Shown here piece by piece: positions 35,446 to 44,143 of a stretch of DNA of 50,254 nt. A program made the translations under genes and the position numbers. The first letter of the stretch is position 1. Each line of letters opens with the position of its first letter. A model generated the notes under the pieces. It was given only the letters and a program-made list of their open reading frames with translations, did no database searches and was not told where the DNA came from. The DNA comes from an uncultured Ruminiclostridium sp. (GTDB taxonomy: Bacteria > Bacillota > Clostridia > Oscillospirales > Ruminococcaceae): the NCBI GenBank assembly GCA_905235805.1, contig CAJOMV010000007.1, positions 1 through 50,254 of the forward strand, written 5' to 3'.

Positions 35446-37035
35446 ATGGCGGACATGATAAATATTATAGGCGCCGGTCTCGCGGGACTGTCCGCCGCAC
35501 TGACGCTTGCGGAGAAGGGGATACGCTGCCGCCTGATATCGGCGCAGAGCTCCGAGCGGGCGCAGTCCGTGCTTGCGGAGGGCGGCATAAACGCCGCGCT
35601 CGATACCATGGGCGAGGGCGACACGACCGCGCTGCACTGTGAGGAGACAATGAAGGGCGGAGTCATGCTTGCCGACCCTTATGCCGTCGAGGGGCTGACA
35701 AAACACGCTCCGGACGTGGTGAGAAAGCTTGCGGAGCTTGGGGTGCCGTTCAACCGCAATGAAGACGGGAGCCTTATGCTGCGAAGCTTCGGCGGGCAGA
35801 AAAAGAAGCGCACCGCCTTTGCGAAGAGCAGCACAGGAAAGATGATAATGACCGCGCTTATCGACGCGGTGAGAAGATATGAGGCGGAGGGGCTTGTGGA
35901 GCGGCTGCCGCGCCACAGGCTGATACGTCTGCTGATAAATGACGGGGAATGCGCCGGAGTACGGGTGAAGGAGTGCTGCGGCGGGACTGTACGGGACCTT
36001 GCGGGCGCTGTGATACTTGCCTGCGGGGGACTGAACGGATTTTTCCCCTCGATGACCACGGGTACTACCACGAACACAGGCACTCCCGCGGCGGTGATGT
36101 TCACGCAGGGACTGCTGTTCGCGAACCTCGAGATGATACAGTACCACCCGACCACCATAGCTATCCCCGGCAAGCGCTGCCTGATAAGCGAGGCTGCGCG
36201 CGGCGAGGGCGGAAGGCTGTTCTCGCTGAAGGACGGCGAAAAGCGGTACTTTATGGAGGAGAAATACCCCACGCTCGGTAACCTGATGCCCCGTGACGTG
36301 GTATCGCGGGAGATGTTCTTCGAGATGAGACGGGGCGGGGAGATATTCCTCGACATGACCGGGATAACGGAGGAGGTATGGGAGGGGAAGCTCTCCGACC
36401 TGCGGGAGGAGATAATGCACTATTTCCCCCTTGACCCGAAGCGTGACCCGATACCGGTGCAGCCGGGCATACACTACTTCATGGGCGGCATCTACGTCAA
36501 CCGCCTGCACGAGACGAACATCGACGGACTGTACGCGGCGGGTGAGTGCGCCTGTCAGTATCACGGCGCGAACCGCCTCGGCGGCAACTCCATGCTCGGG
36601 GCGGTGTACGGCGGAATGACCGCCGCGCAGACAGCCTCCGGCTACAAGAGAAGGAACCATAACGGCGACCGTGACTTTACGGGGCGCGATGAATACGACT
36701 GCGAGGCGTCCGCGGAATTTTCGCGGAGCATGGGATATATCCTCCGTGAGGGGCTCGGCATAGTCCGCACGGAAAGCGGCATTCGGGCGGCGATAGAGAG
36801 CGTCGAGGCGCTCGGCTACGCGAATGAGGCGGAGAAGGCTAAGAAGGCGCTTGCCGAAGCGATGCTGTACTCCGCGTTCGGCAGAATGGAGAGCCGCGGA
36901 GCGCATTACAGAGAGGACTTCCCCGAGACCTTTGCCGGCTTTAAAAAGACCACGGTCTCGGAGTACAACGGCGGGAGAGTGAGAGTCACATTTGCCGACC
37001 TGCCCGAAAGGAACGACAATGCTGATCAGATTTGA
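35446..37035 (+). CDS. Fumarate-reductase/succinate-dehydrogenase-type flavoprotein
   Basis: 529-residue FAD protein. NIIGAGLAGLSAALTLAE is the dinucleotide fold; the substrate site shows QYHPTTIAIPG, SEAARGEGG, PRDVVSR (catalytic Arg) and HYFMGGI; GANRLGGNSML ends the FAD domain. The His that binds FAD covalently in SdhA/FrdA is Gln here (AQSVLAEGGINAAL), so FAD should be non-covalent. L-aspartate oxidase shares the fold, but the FeS and cytochrome partners favour a membrane complex. No signal peptide: cytoplasmic side. ATG two bases after the previous stop. Confidence 0.88.
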   Translation: MADMINIIGAGLAGLSAALTLAEKGIRCRLISAQSSERAQSVLAEGGINAALDTMGEGDTTALHCEETMKGGVMLADPYAVEGLTKHAPDVVRKLAELGVPFNRNEDGSLMLRSFGGQKKKRTAFAKSSTGKMIMTALIDAVRRYEAEGLVERLPRHRLIRLLINDGECAGVRVKECCGGTVRDLAGAVILACGGLNGFFPSMTTGTTTNTGTPAAVMFTQGLLFANLEMIQYHPTTIAIPGKRCLISEAARGEGGRLFSLKDGEKRYFMEEKYPTLGNLMPRDVVSREMFFEMRRGGEIFLDMTGITEEVWEGKLSDLREEIMHYFPLDPKRDPIPVQPGIHYFMGGIYVNRLHETNIDGLYAAGECACQYHGANRLGGNSMLGAVYGGMTAAQTASGYKRRNHNGDRDFTGRDEYDCEASAEFSRSMGYILREGLGIVRTESGIRAAIESVEALGYANEAEKAKKALAEAMLYSAFGRMESRGAHYREDFPETFAGFKKTTVSEYNGGRVRVTFADLPERNDNADQI

Positions 37036-37711
37036 GATAATACGGCGGAAAAGCCCTGCCGACAAGCCGTATACCGTCTCGGTGGAATATGAGACGGACG
37101 GTGAGGAGACCGTCGCGGGAGCGCTCACAGAGCTGAACGTGAGCGCGTTCGCGGACGACCCCATAGAGTGGGAGAGCAGCTGCCGCCAGAAGAAATGCGG
37201 AGCCTGCGCCATGCTGATAAACGGCAGACCGGGGCTTGCCTGCGACGCTTGGCTGAAGGATCTCCCGGAGGGTACCGTGCGTCTGGAGCCGCTTAAAAAG
37301 TTTCCCGTTATCCGCGACCTTACCGTGGACAGGAGCGTTATGCTCGACAATCTGAAGCAGCTCGGAGCGTGGCTGCGTGACAGCGCTGTGCCCGATACGA
37401 CGGGCGTTGCCTACGACGCGTCAAGGTGCCTGCAGTGCGGGTGCTGTCTGGAGGTGTGTCCGAATTTCTACGCGGGCGGCGAGTTTTTCGGGACGGCTGT
37501 CCTCGCTCCCGCTTCGCGGCTGATAGCGGAGGCTCCCGATACCGACGGAAAGAGACTGTACGGCGCGTACAGCGAGCACTTCTACCGCGGCTGCGGGAAA
37601 TCCCTTGCCTGCCGGGATATCTGTCCCGCGGGTATAGATATGGAGCGGCTGCTGGTCAATTCCAATGCCGCCGCGGTGTGGAAGCGGAAATTCCGCCGCG
37701 GGAAGAAATGA
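37019..37711 (+). CDS. Fumarate-reductase-type iron-sulfur subunit
   Basis: 230-residue FeS protein. The N-terminal ferredoxin domain has the [2Fe-2S] ligands in CRQKKCGAC and a later LAC; the C-terminal domain has CLQCGCCLEVCP and GCGKSLACRDICP for the [4Fe-4S]/[3Fe-4S] clusters. Start ATG at 37019 overlaps the flavoprotein by 17 bases, with AAAGGAA upstream. Wires the FAD to the cytochrome-like subunit. Confidence 0.92.
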   Translation: MLIRFEIIRRKSPADKPYTVSVEYETDGEETVAGALTELNVSAFADDPIEWESSCRQKKCGACAMLINGRPGLACDAWLKDLPEGTVRLEPLKKFPVIRDLTVDRSVMLDNLKQLGAWLRDSAVPDTTGVAYDASRCLQCGCCLEVCPNFYAGGEFFGTAVLAPASRLIAEAPDTDGKRLYGAYSEHFYRGCGKSLACRDICPAGIDMERLLVNSNAAAVWKRKFRRGKK

Positions 37712-38598
37712 TGAAGCGAGGGCTTTTAGTCGCGGCACTTGCCGCTGTCATGGCATTATCGGGCTGCTCGGTCCCGGAGTATCACTATGAGGTGCGAAAA
37801 GACCTGAGCGTGTACTTCGGGAACGCCGACAGCGTGATACAGACAATACGGGACGCGTTCGCGGCAAGGGATACGAAGATAACGATAGAATACAGCTCCG
37901 GCAGTGACAATATGGACGATATCCCCGCCCTCGTCGGCGAGCTTGTGGACTTTGCTCTGTCGGAGACCGATGACCCCTGCGAGGGGGATTATATCCTGCA
38001 CCAGTATGGTGGGTATGAGCTGGAGTACAGTCGTTCGGAGATCTCCGGCGGGCGGTATTCGTACATCATCACCATAATCCCCGAATATTACACCGACCCG
38101 GAGCAGGAGCGGGAAGTCACCGACCGGGTGAATGACCTTATCGGTGAGCTCGGGGTGAGCGGTAAGTCCGACCTTGAGAAGGTCAGGGCAGTCTATGACT
38201 ACATCTGTGAAAATGTGAGCTATGACCGCGTTCACGCCAAGAACGAGCACTACCACCTCAAGACCACAGCCTATGCGGCGCTTTTCCACAGGACAGCAGT
38301 CTGTCAGGGATACAGCGTACTGATGTACCGGCTGCTGCGGGAGCTGGGAGTGGACTGCCGCGTGATAACGGGCATGGCGGTCAAGGAGGGCTCGAGCGAA
38401 TATCACGCGTGGAATATCGTGGGGTTAGACGGCGCTTACTATAACACAGATATAACATGGGATATACAGACGGGGACCCGGGACTGCTTTCTGAAGGGCA
38501 GCGAGACGTTTTCCGCCGACCACATAAGAGACGAGATATATTCGGCAGCGGAGTTCAATGAGAGATATCCGATGTCGGACAGAGATATGAACTTATGA
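37708..38598 (+). CDS. Transglutaminase-like lipoprotein
   Basis: 296-residue lipoprotein (lipobox ALSGC). The C-terminal half is a transglutaminase-like cysteine-protease fold with the triad in order: TAVCQGYS (Cys near 205), EYHAWN (His near 233) and YYNTDITWD (Asp near 247). Such bacterial proteins are usually proteases or crosslinkers of envelope proteins. ATGATG overlaps the FeS gene stop; either ATG could be used. Why it belongs to a redox operon is unclear. Confidence 0.87.
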   Translation: MMKRGLLVAALAAVMALSGCSVPEYHYEVRKDLSVYFGNADSVIQTIRDAFAARDTKITIEYSSGSDNMDDIPALVGELVDFALSETDDPCEGDYILHQYGGYELEYSRSEISGGRYSYIITIIPEYYTDPEQEREVTDRVNDLIGELGVSGKSDLEKVRAVYDYICENVSYDRVHAKNEHYHLKTTAYAALFHRTAVCQGYSVLMYRLLRELGVDCRVITGMAVKEGSSEYHAWNIVGLDGAYYNTDITWDIQTGTRDCFLKGSETFSADHIRDEIYSAAEFNERYPMSDRDMNL

Positions 38599-38610
38599 AA
38601 GGAATAAGCT

Positions 38611-39039
38611 ATGAAAAAGTTAAAGAGCAGGACAGCAGGGATAATAATGACAGCGCTGAGTCTTATCCTGACCGTGGGGGTAAGAACGGTATTCTCCGCC
38701 TGCGGTCCGAAGGACGACGGCTCGTGGATGACCTGCCACTGGGCGGAGCAGGCGGTATTCATGGCGGGGACAGCACTCACGGTGGTATCTGTGGTTGTGC
38801 TGATATGCGGCAGTGACAGGGCGGCGCTCGGAGCCTCCCTCTCCGCGATACCGACAGCGATAGTGACCATACTTATCCCCGATATCGCGATAAAGCTATG
38901 CATGATGCCGACAATGCACTGCCATACCGTTATGCGTCCGGCGGTGATAGTTACAGCCGTGCTCATTACGGTCACCGCGGCAGTGAATTCCGCTGTACTG
39001 ATAAGCAGAAGCAGAAGGAAGAGCGAGGTGGACGCATGA
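38611..39039 (+). CDS. DUF4418 membrane protein
   Basis: 142 residues with four spans, matching DUF4418. Conserved polar residues cluster on one face: ACGPKDDGSWMTCHWAEQA between spans 1 and 2 and CMMPTMHCHTVMRP between spans 3 and 4, giving four Cys, two Met and two His that could bind metal or heme (inference). DUF4418 genes commonly stand beside MacB-like permease and ATPase genes, as here. GAAAGGAAT before the ATG; overlaps the permease by ATGA. Confidence 0.86.
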   Translation: MKKLKSRTAGIIMTALSLILTVGVRTVFSACGPKDDGSWMTCHWAEQAVFMAGTALTVVSVVVLICGSDRAALGASLSAIPTAIVTILIPDIAIKLCMMPTMHCHTVMRPAVIVTAVLITVTAAVNSAVLISRSRRKSEVDA

Positions 39040-40241
39040 AGCTGACGAAAAGCCTCCCGTTCCGCAATATAGCGGGACGACCCGCGAGGTCTGCCGCGCT
39101 TGTGATACTGACAGTGCTCATGGCTGTGACCATGATATGCGGCACTCTCATAGTATCGAGCCTGCGGACGGGACTTAACGCTCTCGAAGCGCGGCTGGGC
39201 GCGGATATAATGACAGTGCCCGCGTCGGCGCTGTCAAAGCAGAATTTCGAGAACGTCATAATGCAGGGCAGCAGGGGCTACTTCTATATGGACAGGTCGT
39301 ATCTCGACAAGGCGGCGGAGCGCGAGGGGATAGAGAAGATATCCCCGCAGCTGTACCTTGCCTCCGCAAGCTCGAGCTGCTGCTCTGTGCCGCTTCAGAT
39401 AATCGGCTACGACCCGGAGACGGACTTCACCGTTACTCCATGGATAAAGCGGAGCATGGGCGGCGAGCTGAAGGACCTCGATGTTGTGGTCGGCAATGAC
39501 CTAAGCGTGTTCGTCGGGAATACCATTACCTTCTACGGCGTTGAGTGCAATGTGGCGGCGAAGCTCGACAAGACCGGCACCGACCTCGATACCGCGGTGT
39601 ACACGAATATGAATACCATCAAAACGCTCATACGCTCTTCTCTTGAACTGGGAATGAACGATTTCGCGGACATCGACCCTGACAGTGTGGTGTCCTGCAT
39701 TCTCATAAAGGTCGCGGGCGGCTATACCGTGGACGAGGTGCTGAACGACCTCAATCTGCACGTTCGCCGCACGAAGTCCTTCAAGACCGCTGACATGGTC
39801 TCCGGCATAGCGGGGAGCCTTGAGGGGATCTCCGGGCTGATAGGGGCGCTTATCTGCGCGGTATGGGTGCTGGGGCTCGTGATACTGTTCCTCGCGTTCG
39901 TGATGAGTGTGAACGGGCGGAAGAAGGAATTCGCGGTGCTTAGAGTGACAGGCGCCTCCCGCAGGAAGCTGTCGGGGATAGTTATGTCCGAAGCGCTGAT
40001 GATGACGGTCACAGGCGCGGTGATAGGGATACTGCTGGGGCTGCTCATCGTGCTGCCCTTCAACGGGGTTATAGAGGAGAGCATGGGGATGCCGTTTCTG
40101 CTGCCCGATACGGGGGTGGTATTGCTGTTCTCGGTGCTTGCGCTTATCGTGTCGGCAGCGGCGGGAGCGGTCTCCGCCGCGTACTCCGCGCACCGTATCG
40201 GCTGCATAGACACGGGCGTTATTCTGCGGGGTGATAACTGA
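39036..40241 (+). CDS. FtsX/MacB-like ABC permease 3
   Basis: 401 residues: N-terminal span (about 20-42), large extracytoplasmic domain beginning LEARLGADIMTVPA, and three C-terminal spans with EFAVLRVTGASRRK as coupling helix. Start at 39036 overlaps the DUF4418 stop; the frame is open further upstream but without a start signal. Forms the second ABC complex of the locus with the following ATPase. Confidence 0.9.
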   Translation: MKLTKSLPFRNIAGRPARSAALVILTVLMAVTMICGTLIVSSLRTGLNALEARLGADIMTVPASALSKQNFENVIMQGSRGYFYMDRSYLDKAAEREGIEKISPQLYLASASSSCCSVPLQIIGYDPETDFTVTPWIKRSMGGELKDLDVVVGNDLSVFVGNTITFYGVECNVAAKLDKTGTDLDTAVYTNMNTIKTLIRSSLELGMNDFADIDPDSVVSCILIKVAGGYTVDEVLNDLNLHVRRTKSFKTADMVSGIAGSLEGISGLIGALICAVWVLGLVILFLAFVMSVNGRKKEFAVLRVTGASRRKLSGIVMSEALMMTVTGAVIGILLGLLIVLPFNGVIEESMGMPFLLPDTGVVLLFSVLALIVSAAAGAVSAAYSAHRIGCIDTGVILRGDN

Positions 40242-40924
40242 TGACGATGACCGCGGAAGCTCTTACAAAGGAATTCATACGGCAGGGGAACGGCACGAAC
40301 AGATTTGTGGCGGTGCAGCCTGCCGACATCTCTATAGAGCGCGGGCAGTTCGTCCTGCTCATGGGGCGCTCCGGGAGCGGAAAGAGCACTCTGCTCAATA
40401 TGCTCGCGGGACTGCTGACCCCCACCTCCGGCAAGGTGCTGTACGGCGGGGAGGATATCTACGCAATGGACGACGGAAAGCTCTCGCGCTTCAGGAGCGA
40501 GCATATCGGCGTGATACCGCAGGGACAGACCGCCGTTCACAGCCTCACGGTCACGGAGAATATCTGCCTGTCCTATATGCTGTACGGCACGGATAAGGAG
40601 CGGGCAGCGGCGAGTGAATACGCGGCAGTGCTCATGGAAAGGCTCGATATCTCCCGGCTCGCGGACGCTATGCCCTCGGAGCTGTCGGGCGGAGAGCTGC
40701 GGCGCATGGCGATAGCGCGTGCCATGATACGCAAGCCCGATGTTATATTTGCCGACGAGCCGACCTGCGACCTCGATGACGAGAACACGGAGAATGTGCT
40801 GAAGATACTGAAGGAGACAGCGCTCTCCGGTACGGCGGTATTCATGGTCACCCACGAAAAGGACGCGGCAGAGTACGCCGACGTGCGTTATAAGATGAGC
40901 TCGGGAAGGATAGAGCGGGATTGA
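40241..40924 (+). CDS. ABC ATPase partner of permease 3
   Basis: 227 residues, MacB/LolD-type. Walker A GRSGSGKST near 41, signature LSGGELRRM near 148, Walker B VIFADEPTCDLDD near 170, switch His MVTHEKD. TGATG overlap with the permease. Last gene of the locus, followed by a terminator. Confidence 0.94.
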   Translation: MTMTAEALTKEFIRQGNGTNRFVAVQPADISIERGQFVLLMGRSGSGKSTLLNMLAGLLTPTSGKVLYGGEDIYAMDDGKLSRFRSEHIGVIPQGQTAVHSLTVTENICLSYMLYGTDKERAAASEYAAVLMERLDISRLADAMPSELSGGELRRMAIARAMIRKPDVIFADEPTCDLDDENTENVLKILKETALSGTAVFMVTHEKDAAEYADVRYKMSSGRIERD

Positions 40925-40950
40925 CAATCCGGCGCTTTTCTGATAATATG

Positions 40951-40980
40951 TAAGCAGTCACAGCGGCTGCTTATTTTTTT
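40951..40980 (+). terminator. Terminator of the iron/redox locus
   Basis: TAAGCAG (40951-40957) pairs with CTGCTTA (40967-40973), followed by seven T. Confidence 0.85.
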
Positions 40981-40998
40981 GAAAATTTTCGGAAATAG

Positions 40999-41030
40999 TG
41001 TAACGATTTGCCGCTGTTTTTCGTTTATAT
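40999..41030 (+). promoter_or_regulatory. Putative ECF-type promoter of the sigma factor operon
   Basis: TGTAAC (40999-41004), a 17-base spacer, then CGTTTATATA (from 41022). The AAC -35 and CGT -10 are typical of ECF sigma targets, consistent with autoregulation. Confidence 0.55.
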
Positions 41031-41070
41031 AGGTGAGAGCTCTTTTTACAATGAAATGCCGGAGGACGAA

Positions 41071-41631
41071 ATGGACGACAAAAAAATAATAGAGCTGTAT
41101 TTCGCGAGGTCGGAGACCGCTGTCACCGAGACCGACAGGAAATACGGAGACAAATGCAGGCGCACCGCCTACAATATCCTGCGGAATATGCAGGACAGCG
41201 AGGAGTGCGCGAACGATACATATATGAAGCTGTGGAGCGTAATACCGCCGCAGGAGCCAAACCCGCTGTACGCTTTCATCATGCGGATAGTCCGCAATAT
41301 CGCACTCGACAGGGTGAAGCGGTATTCCGCCATGAAGCGGGGCGGGGAAGTGTACGATGCGGCGTATGACGAGCTCGCGGAGTGCGTTCCCTCAAAGGAG
41401 AACGTGAACGAGACGGTGGAAAGCGCCGAGCTGACAGGAAAGATAGAGAAGTTTCTCGGTACACTGCCGCGTGAGAAACGCAGAATGTTTCTCATGCGCT
41501 ACTGGAGCTTCATGACCGTGCCGGAGATCGCGCGGCGTCTCGGGGTAGGGGAGAGCAAGGTAAAGGTGACGCTCATGCGCACCCGCGAGAAGCTTAAAGC
41601 ATATCTGGAAAAGGAGGGGATCGAGCTGTGA
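41071..41631 (+). CDS. ECF sigma factor
   Basis: 186-residue RNA polymerase sigma factor of the extracytoplasmic-function class. Region 2 covers about 25-95 (ANDTYMKLWSVIPPQ, FIMRIVRNIALDRVKR), region 4 about 125-180 with the helix-turn-helix MTVPEIARRLGVGESKVKVTLMRTREKL. ATG at 41071 with GGAGG six bases upstream; codons upstream in frame are unlikely to be used. Overlaps the anti-sigma gene (GTGA), the usual arrangement. Confidence 0.94.
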   Translation: MDDKKIIELYFARSETAVTETDRKYGDKCRRTAYNILRNMQDSEECANDTYMKLWSVIPPQEPNPLYAFIMRIVRNIALDRVKRYSAMKRGGEVYDAAYDELAECVPSKENVNETVESAELTGKIEKFLGTLPREKRRMFLMRYWSFMTVPEIARRLGVGESKVKVTLMRTREKLKAYLEKEGIEL

Positions 41632-44108
41632 CAGCGGAAGAAAAGCTTATCCGTGCTATCGGAGATGTAAAGGACAGCTATGTTAGGCTCGCCACTGCTT
41701 ACGAGCGCCCCTCCATAATAAAAGCGCAGGGCGGCGAGTTTCGCGAGGTGACGGGGGAGCGCCTCCCGGAGCCGGAGCACCCGTGGCTGCGTCCGGTGCT
41801 GACCGGCGGGGCGCTTGCCGCGGTGCTCGCGCTTGTGGTCGCGCTGGGATTTATGTGGGGACTTAATGGAAAGGAGCCCGATATAACGCCCTACGAGCCG
41901 CCTGTCTCCGTGACGGAGACCACCGGCGTTACCACAGATACACCACCCGTGACCGAGCCCGACCAGTTCCCGCAGGAGCTCCACGATTATGTGATAAGGA
42001 GTGAGAACTTCGGCGACAGCATATCGGGTGAGGCGTATCTGCGGATAGTGTTCGGGGATTACTACGACAATAACGGCGTGATATCCGTTGTCCCCGAGAC
42101 CGGCAGAGTCGAGGTAGTTGGCGCAAAGACCGATAAGGTGTGGAGCACCGCGCGCTTCGTTACCCGCGATACCCCGACGGGTGAAATAACCCTCGACAGG
42201 GATATCGTGATAAAGATAGCGGACTACGATCTCCCGATGTTAGGCGCGATAATCTGCGTGCCTATAGAGGGTGAGGACAGCTACTGCACGACTATATATC
42301 AGACGGACGATTACCGGGAATATATCGACTATGAGCCGAACTGGTTCTATACGATAAAATCCCCGGACGAGATCAGATTTGAGGAAGATGTGTTCGGGTT
42401 TGTGGTGCACGGGAATGAGCATATCGGCATGGGCTTCCGGGCGCGCAAATACGACGACAACACGCCGTATGAGTGGCTGTACAGGGGCGAGCCATACAAA
42501 GAGGGTATGCACCTGCGTTTCGACAGCTTTATCTCCAACCCCGACAGAAAGCTGCTCGAACACTATGACCCGGACGTGGAGCCCTTCGCGTTCGCTCCCG
42601 AATATGTGTGCTGGGAGATCGAGGAGATATATTATGACCGCACCAGTGAGGGCGTTTTCGCTTTTGATAACTCGTGGATAAGACTGAAGAATTCCGACGA
42701 AGCGAGCGCGGCATTCTCGGAGTTCAGAACGGAAAACGACTATAACCGGTTCAGTGCCGACGGCAGCTTCAACATCATATCACAGGTGCTGGACGACGGA
42801 AAGCTGCTGATTTATGCGGGACTTCCCGGAAACGGAGTATTCACAGTGTCGGTGTTCGTGTATGACGGGGAGACGCTCCGCCAGTTCCCCGATTTGTTCC
42901 TGCACCTGACCGATACTCTCGAGAGCATAGAGTGCGACGGAGTGAACAGGCTGAAATACTACGACTATCTTGCGGGCGACTGCGATATAATGCTGGATTT
43001 CAACACTCTGACATACCGGGCATGGCTCGAAAACGAGAACGAGACTGCGCTGGCACTGCTCGCGGAGTATGCGGGGACAGATGACTACGCTCTGCCTCTC
43101 GACCCCGAATCGACAAATCTCATATACAACGGCGAGGCGTTCGTACAGGGGAACCGCTCCTACTACACCGGGGACATCTATTCCGTGACGGACGGAACCG
43201 TGCAGACCGTGGACTGGATACCGGGACAGAATATGTATATCGACATTCTCGACGGTAACGGCAATCTCTGGACTTACGCAAACTGCGGCAGTATCGCGAA
43301 CGTTTACGAGGGTATGGAGGTCAAAGCGGGCGACAAGATCTCCTCCAACTGGGCGGGCGGCGTGCAGATACGCTTCAACTCCCCCGTGGAGCCGCCCGAG
43401 CTTACCGAACCCGCGGTGGACTACGATATGACAGGCGTGGAGCTGGAGGGGACACCCTTCGACAGCGGCGAACTGAACGAACTCAGCGTAGACTCCTACA
43501 TCGAAAGGTTTATCGGCTGGGAAACGGAGTGGTCGGAGAAAAGCGGTCAGGAAAACAGGATCGTAAATACAGGCCTTTTTATCGACAGCCTCGGCGTTCC
43601 GGGACTGAAGGAACTTTATTACAGGGCGTTCGCTCTTGACTATATACTTGCGACGGATAATATCCCGGATCTGGACTGCTATAAGAACAGCGGTGCCGTG
43701 GTGAAAAAGCCCCACCCTCTTGAACCCGACTACATACGGCCCTTCGCTTCGACGGGCATAAGCTATGAAAGCTTCCGGAACGCGTATCTTGAGAGCTTCA
43801 CCGAGGATATGGCGCTGTCGCTGCTGAATAATTTCGATTTCTTCCTGAAATACGGCGATGAAGTGTATATTGTGGAAGTGACGAGAGGCGGAGACCTGGG
43901 ACGTGTACATGAGGAATACGAGCTTGTGAAGCAGACCGACGACGAGATAGTCTTCCGCAAGACGCAGTTCCGCGTCGAGGTCGGAGCGTCCGACTTGACA
44001 TATCACCCCGAGCTCCGCGACACCTACGAGCGCACCTACACCACCTTCAAATTCGTGAAGGAGGACGGCGCCTGGAAGGTAGCCTACGCGCCGGAGTATT
44101 ACTGGTAA
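41628..44108 (+). CDS. Putative anti-sigma factor with degenerate M23-like extracytoplasmic domain
   Basis: 826-residue single-pass protein. A cytoplasmic head of about 58 residues, one span (about 59-78), then a Thr/Pro linker and a large outer region. Residues about 515-590 have the pattern of a LytM/M23 peptidase (DIYSVTDGTVQTVDW, YIDILDGNGNLWTYA, VYEGMEVKAGDKISS, VQIRF) but the zinc ligands HxxxD and HxH are missing. The position, overlapping the sigma gene start-to-stop with a GTG codon and AAGGAGGGG upstream, suggests it holds the sigma factor and senses the envelope. Anti-sigma activity is inferred from context. Confidence 0.82.
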   Translation: MTAEEKLIRAIGDVKDSYVRLATAYERPSIIKAQGGEFREVTGERLPEPEHPWLRPVLTGGALAAVLALVVALGFMWGLNGKEPDITPYEPPVSVTETTGVTTDTPPVTEPDQFPQELHDYVIRSENFGDSISGEAYLRIVFGDYYDNNGVISVVPETGRVEVVGAKTDKVWSTARFVTRDTPTGEITLDRDIVIKIADYDLPMLGAIICVPIEGEDSYCTTIYQTDDYREYIDYEPNWFYTIKSPDEIRFEEDVFGFVVHGNEHIGMGFRARKYDDNTPYEWLYRGEPYKEGMHLRFDSFISNPDRKLLEHYDPDVEPFAFAPEYVCWEIEEIYYDRTSEGVFAFDNSWIRLKNSDEASAAFSEFRTENDYNRFSADGSFNIISQVLDDGKLLIYAGLPGNGVFTVSVFVYDGETLRQFPDLFLHLTDTLESIECDGVNRLKYYDYLAGDCDIMLDFNTLTYRAWLENENETALALLAEYAGTDDYALPLDPESTNLIYNGEAFVQGNRSYYTGDIYSVTDGTVQTVDWIPGQNMYIDILDGNGNLWTYANCGSIANVYEGMEVKAGDKISSNWAGGVQIRFNSPVEPPELTEPAVDYDMTGVELEGTPFDSGELNELSVDSYIERFIGWETEWSEKSGQENRIVNTGLFIDSLGVPGLKELYYRAFALDYILATDNIPDLDCYKNSGAVVKKPHPLEPDYIRPFASTGISYESFRNAYLESFTEDMALSLLNNFDFFLKYGDEVYIVEVTRGGDLGRVHEEYELVKQTDDEIVFRKTQFRVEVGASDLTYHPELRDTYERTYTTFKFVKEDGAWKVAYAPEYYW

Positions 44109-44115
44109 TAAAAAT

Positions 44116-44141
44116 GCTCTCCCTGCGGGGAGAGCGTTTTT
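44116..44141. terminator. Bidirectional terminator between convergent genes
   Basis: GCTCTCCC (44116-44123) pairs with GGGAGAGC (44128-44135), flanked by A5 on the left (44110-44114) and T5 on the right, so it works for both strands. Confidence 0.85.
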
Positions 44142-44143
44142 GT

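Noticed and set aside
35446..37035. L-aspartate oxidase (NadB)
   Set aside because: The fold and non-covalent FAD would fit, but no nadA or nadC adjoins, and overlapping cytochrome-like and FeS subunit genes indicate a fumarate-reductase-type complex. It cannot be excluded by sequence alone.
40921..40949. Promoter TTGACA-N17-TAATAT after the last ABC gene
   Set aside because: It overlaps the end of the gene and runs at once into the terminator at 40951, so it would yield almost no transcript; the ECF-type site at 40999 is better placed.
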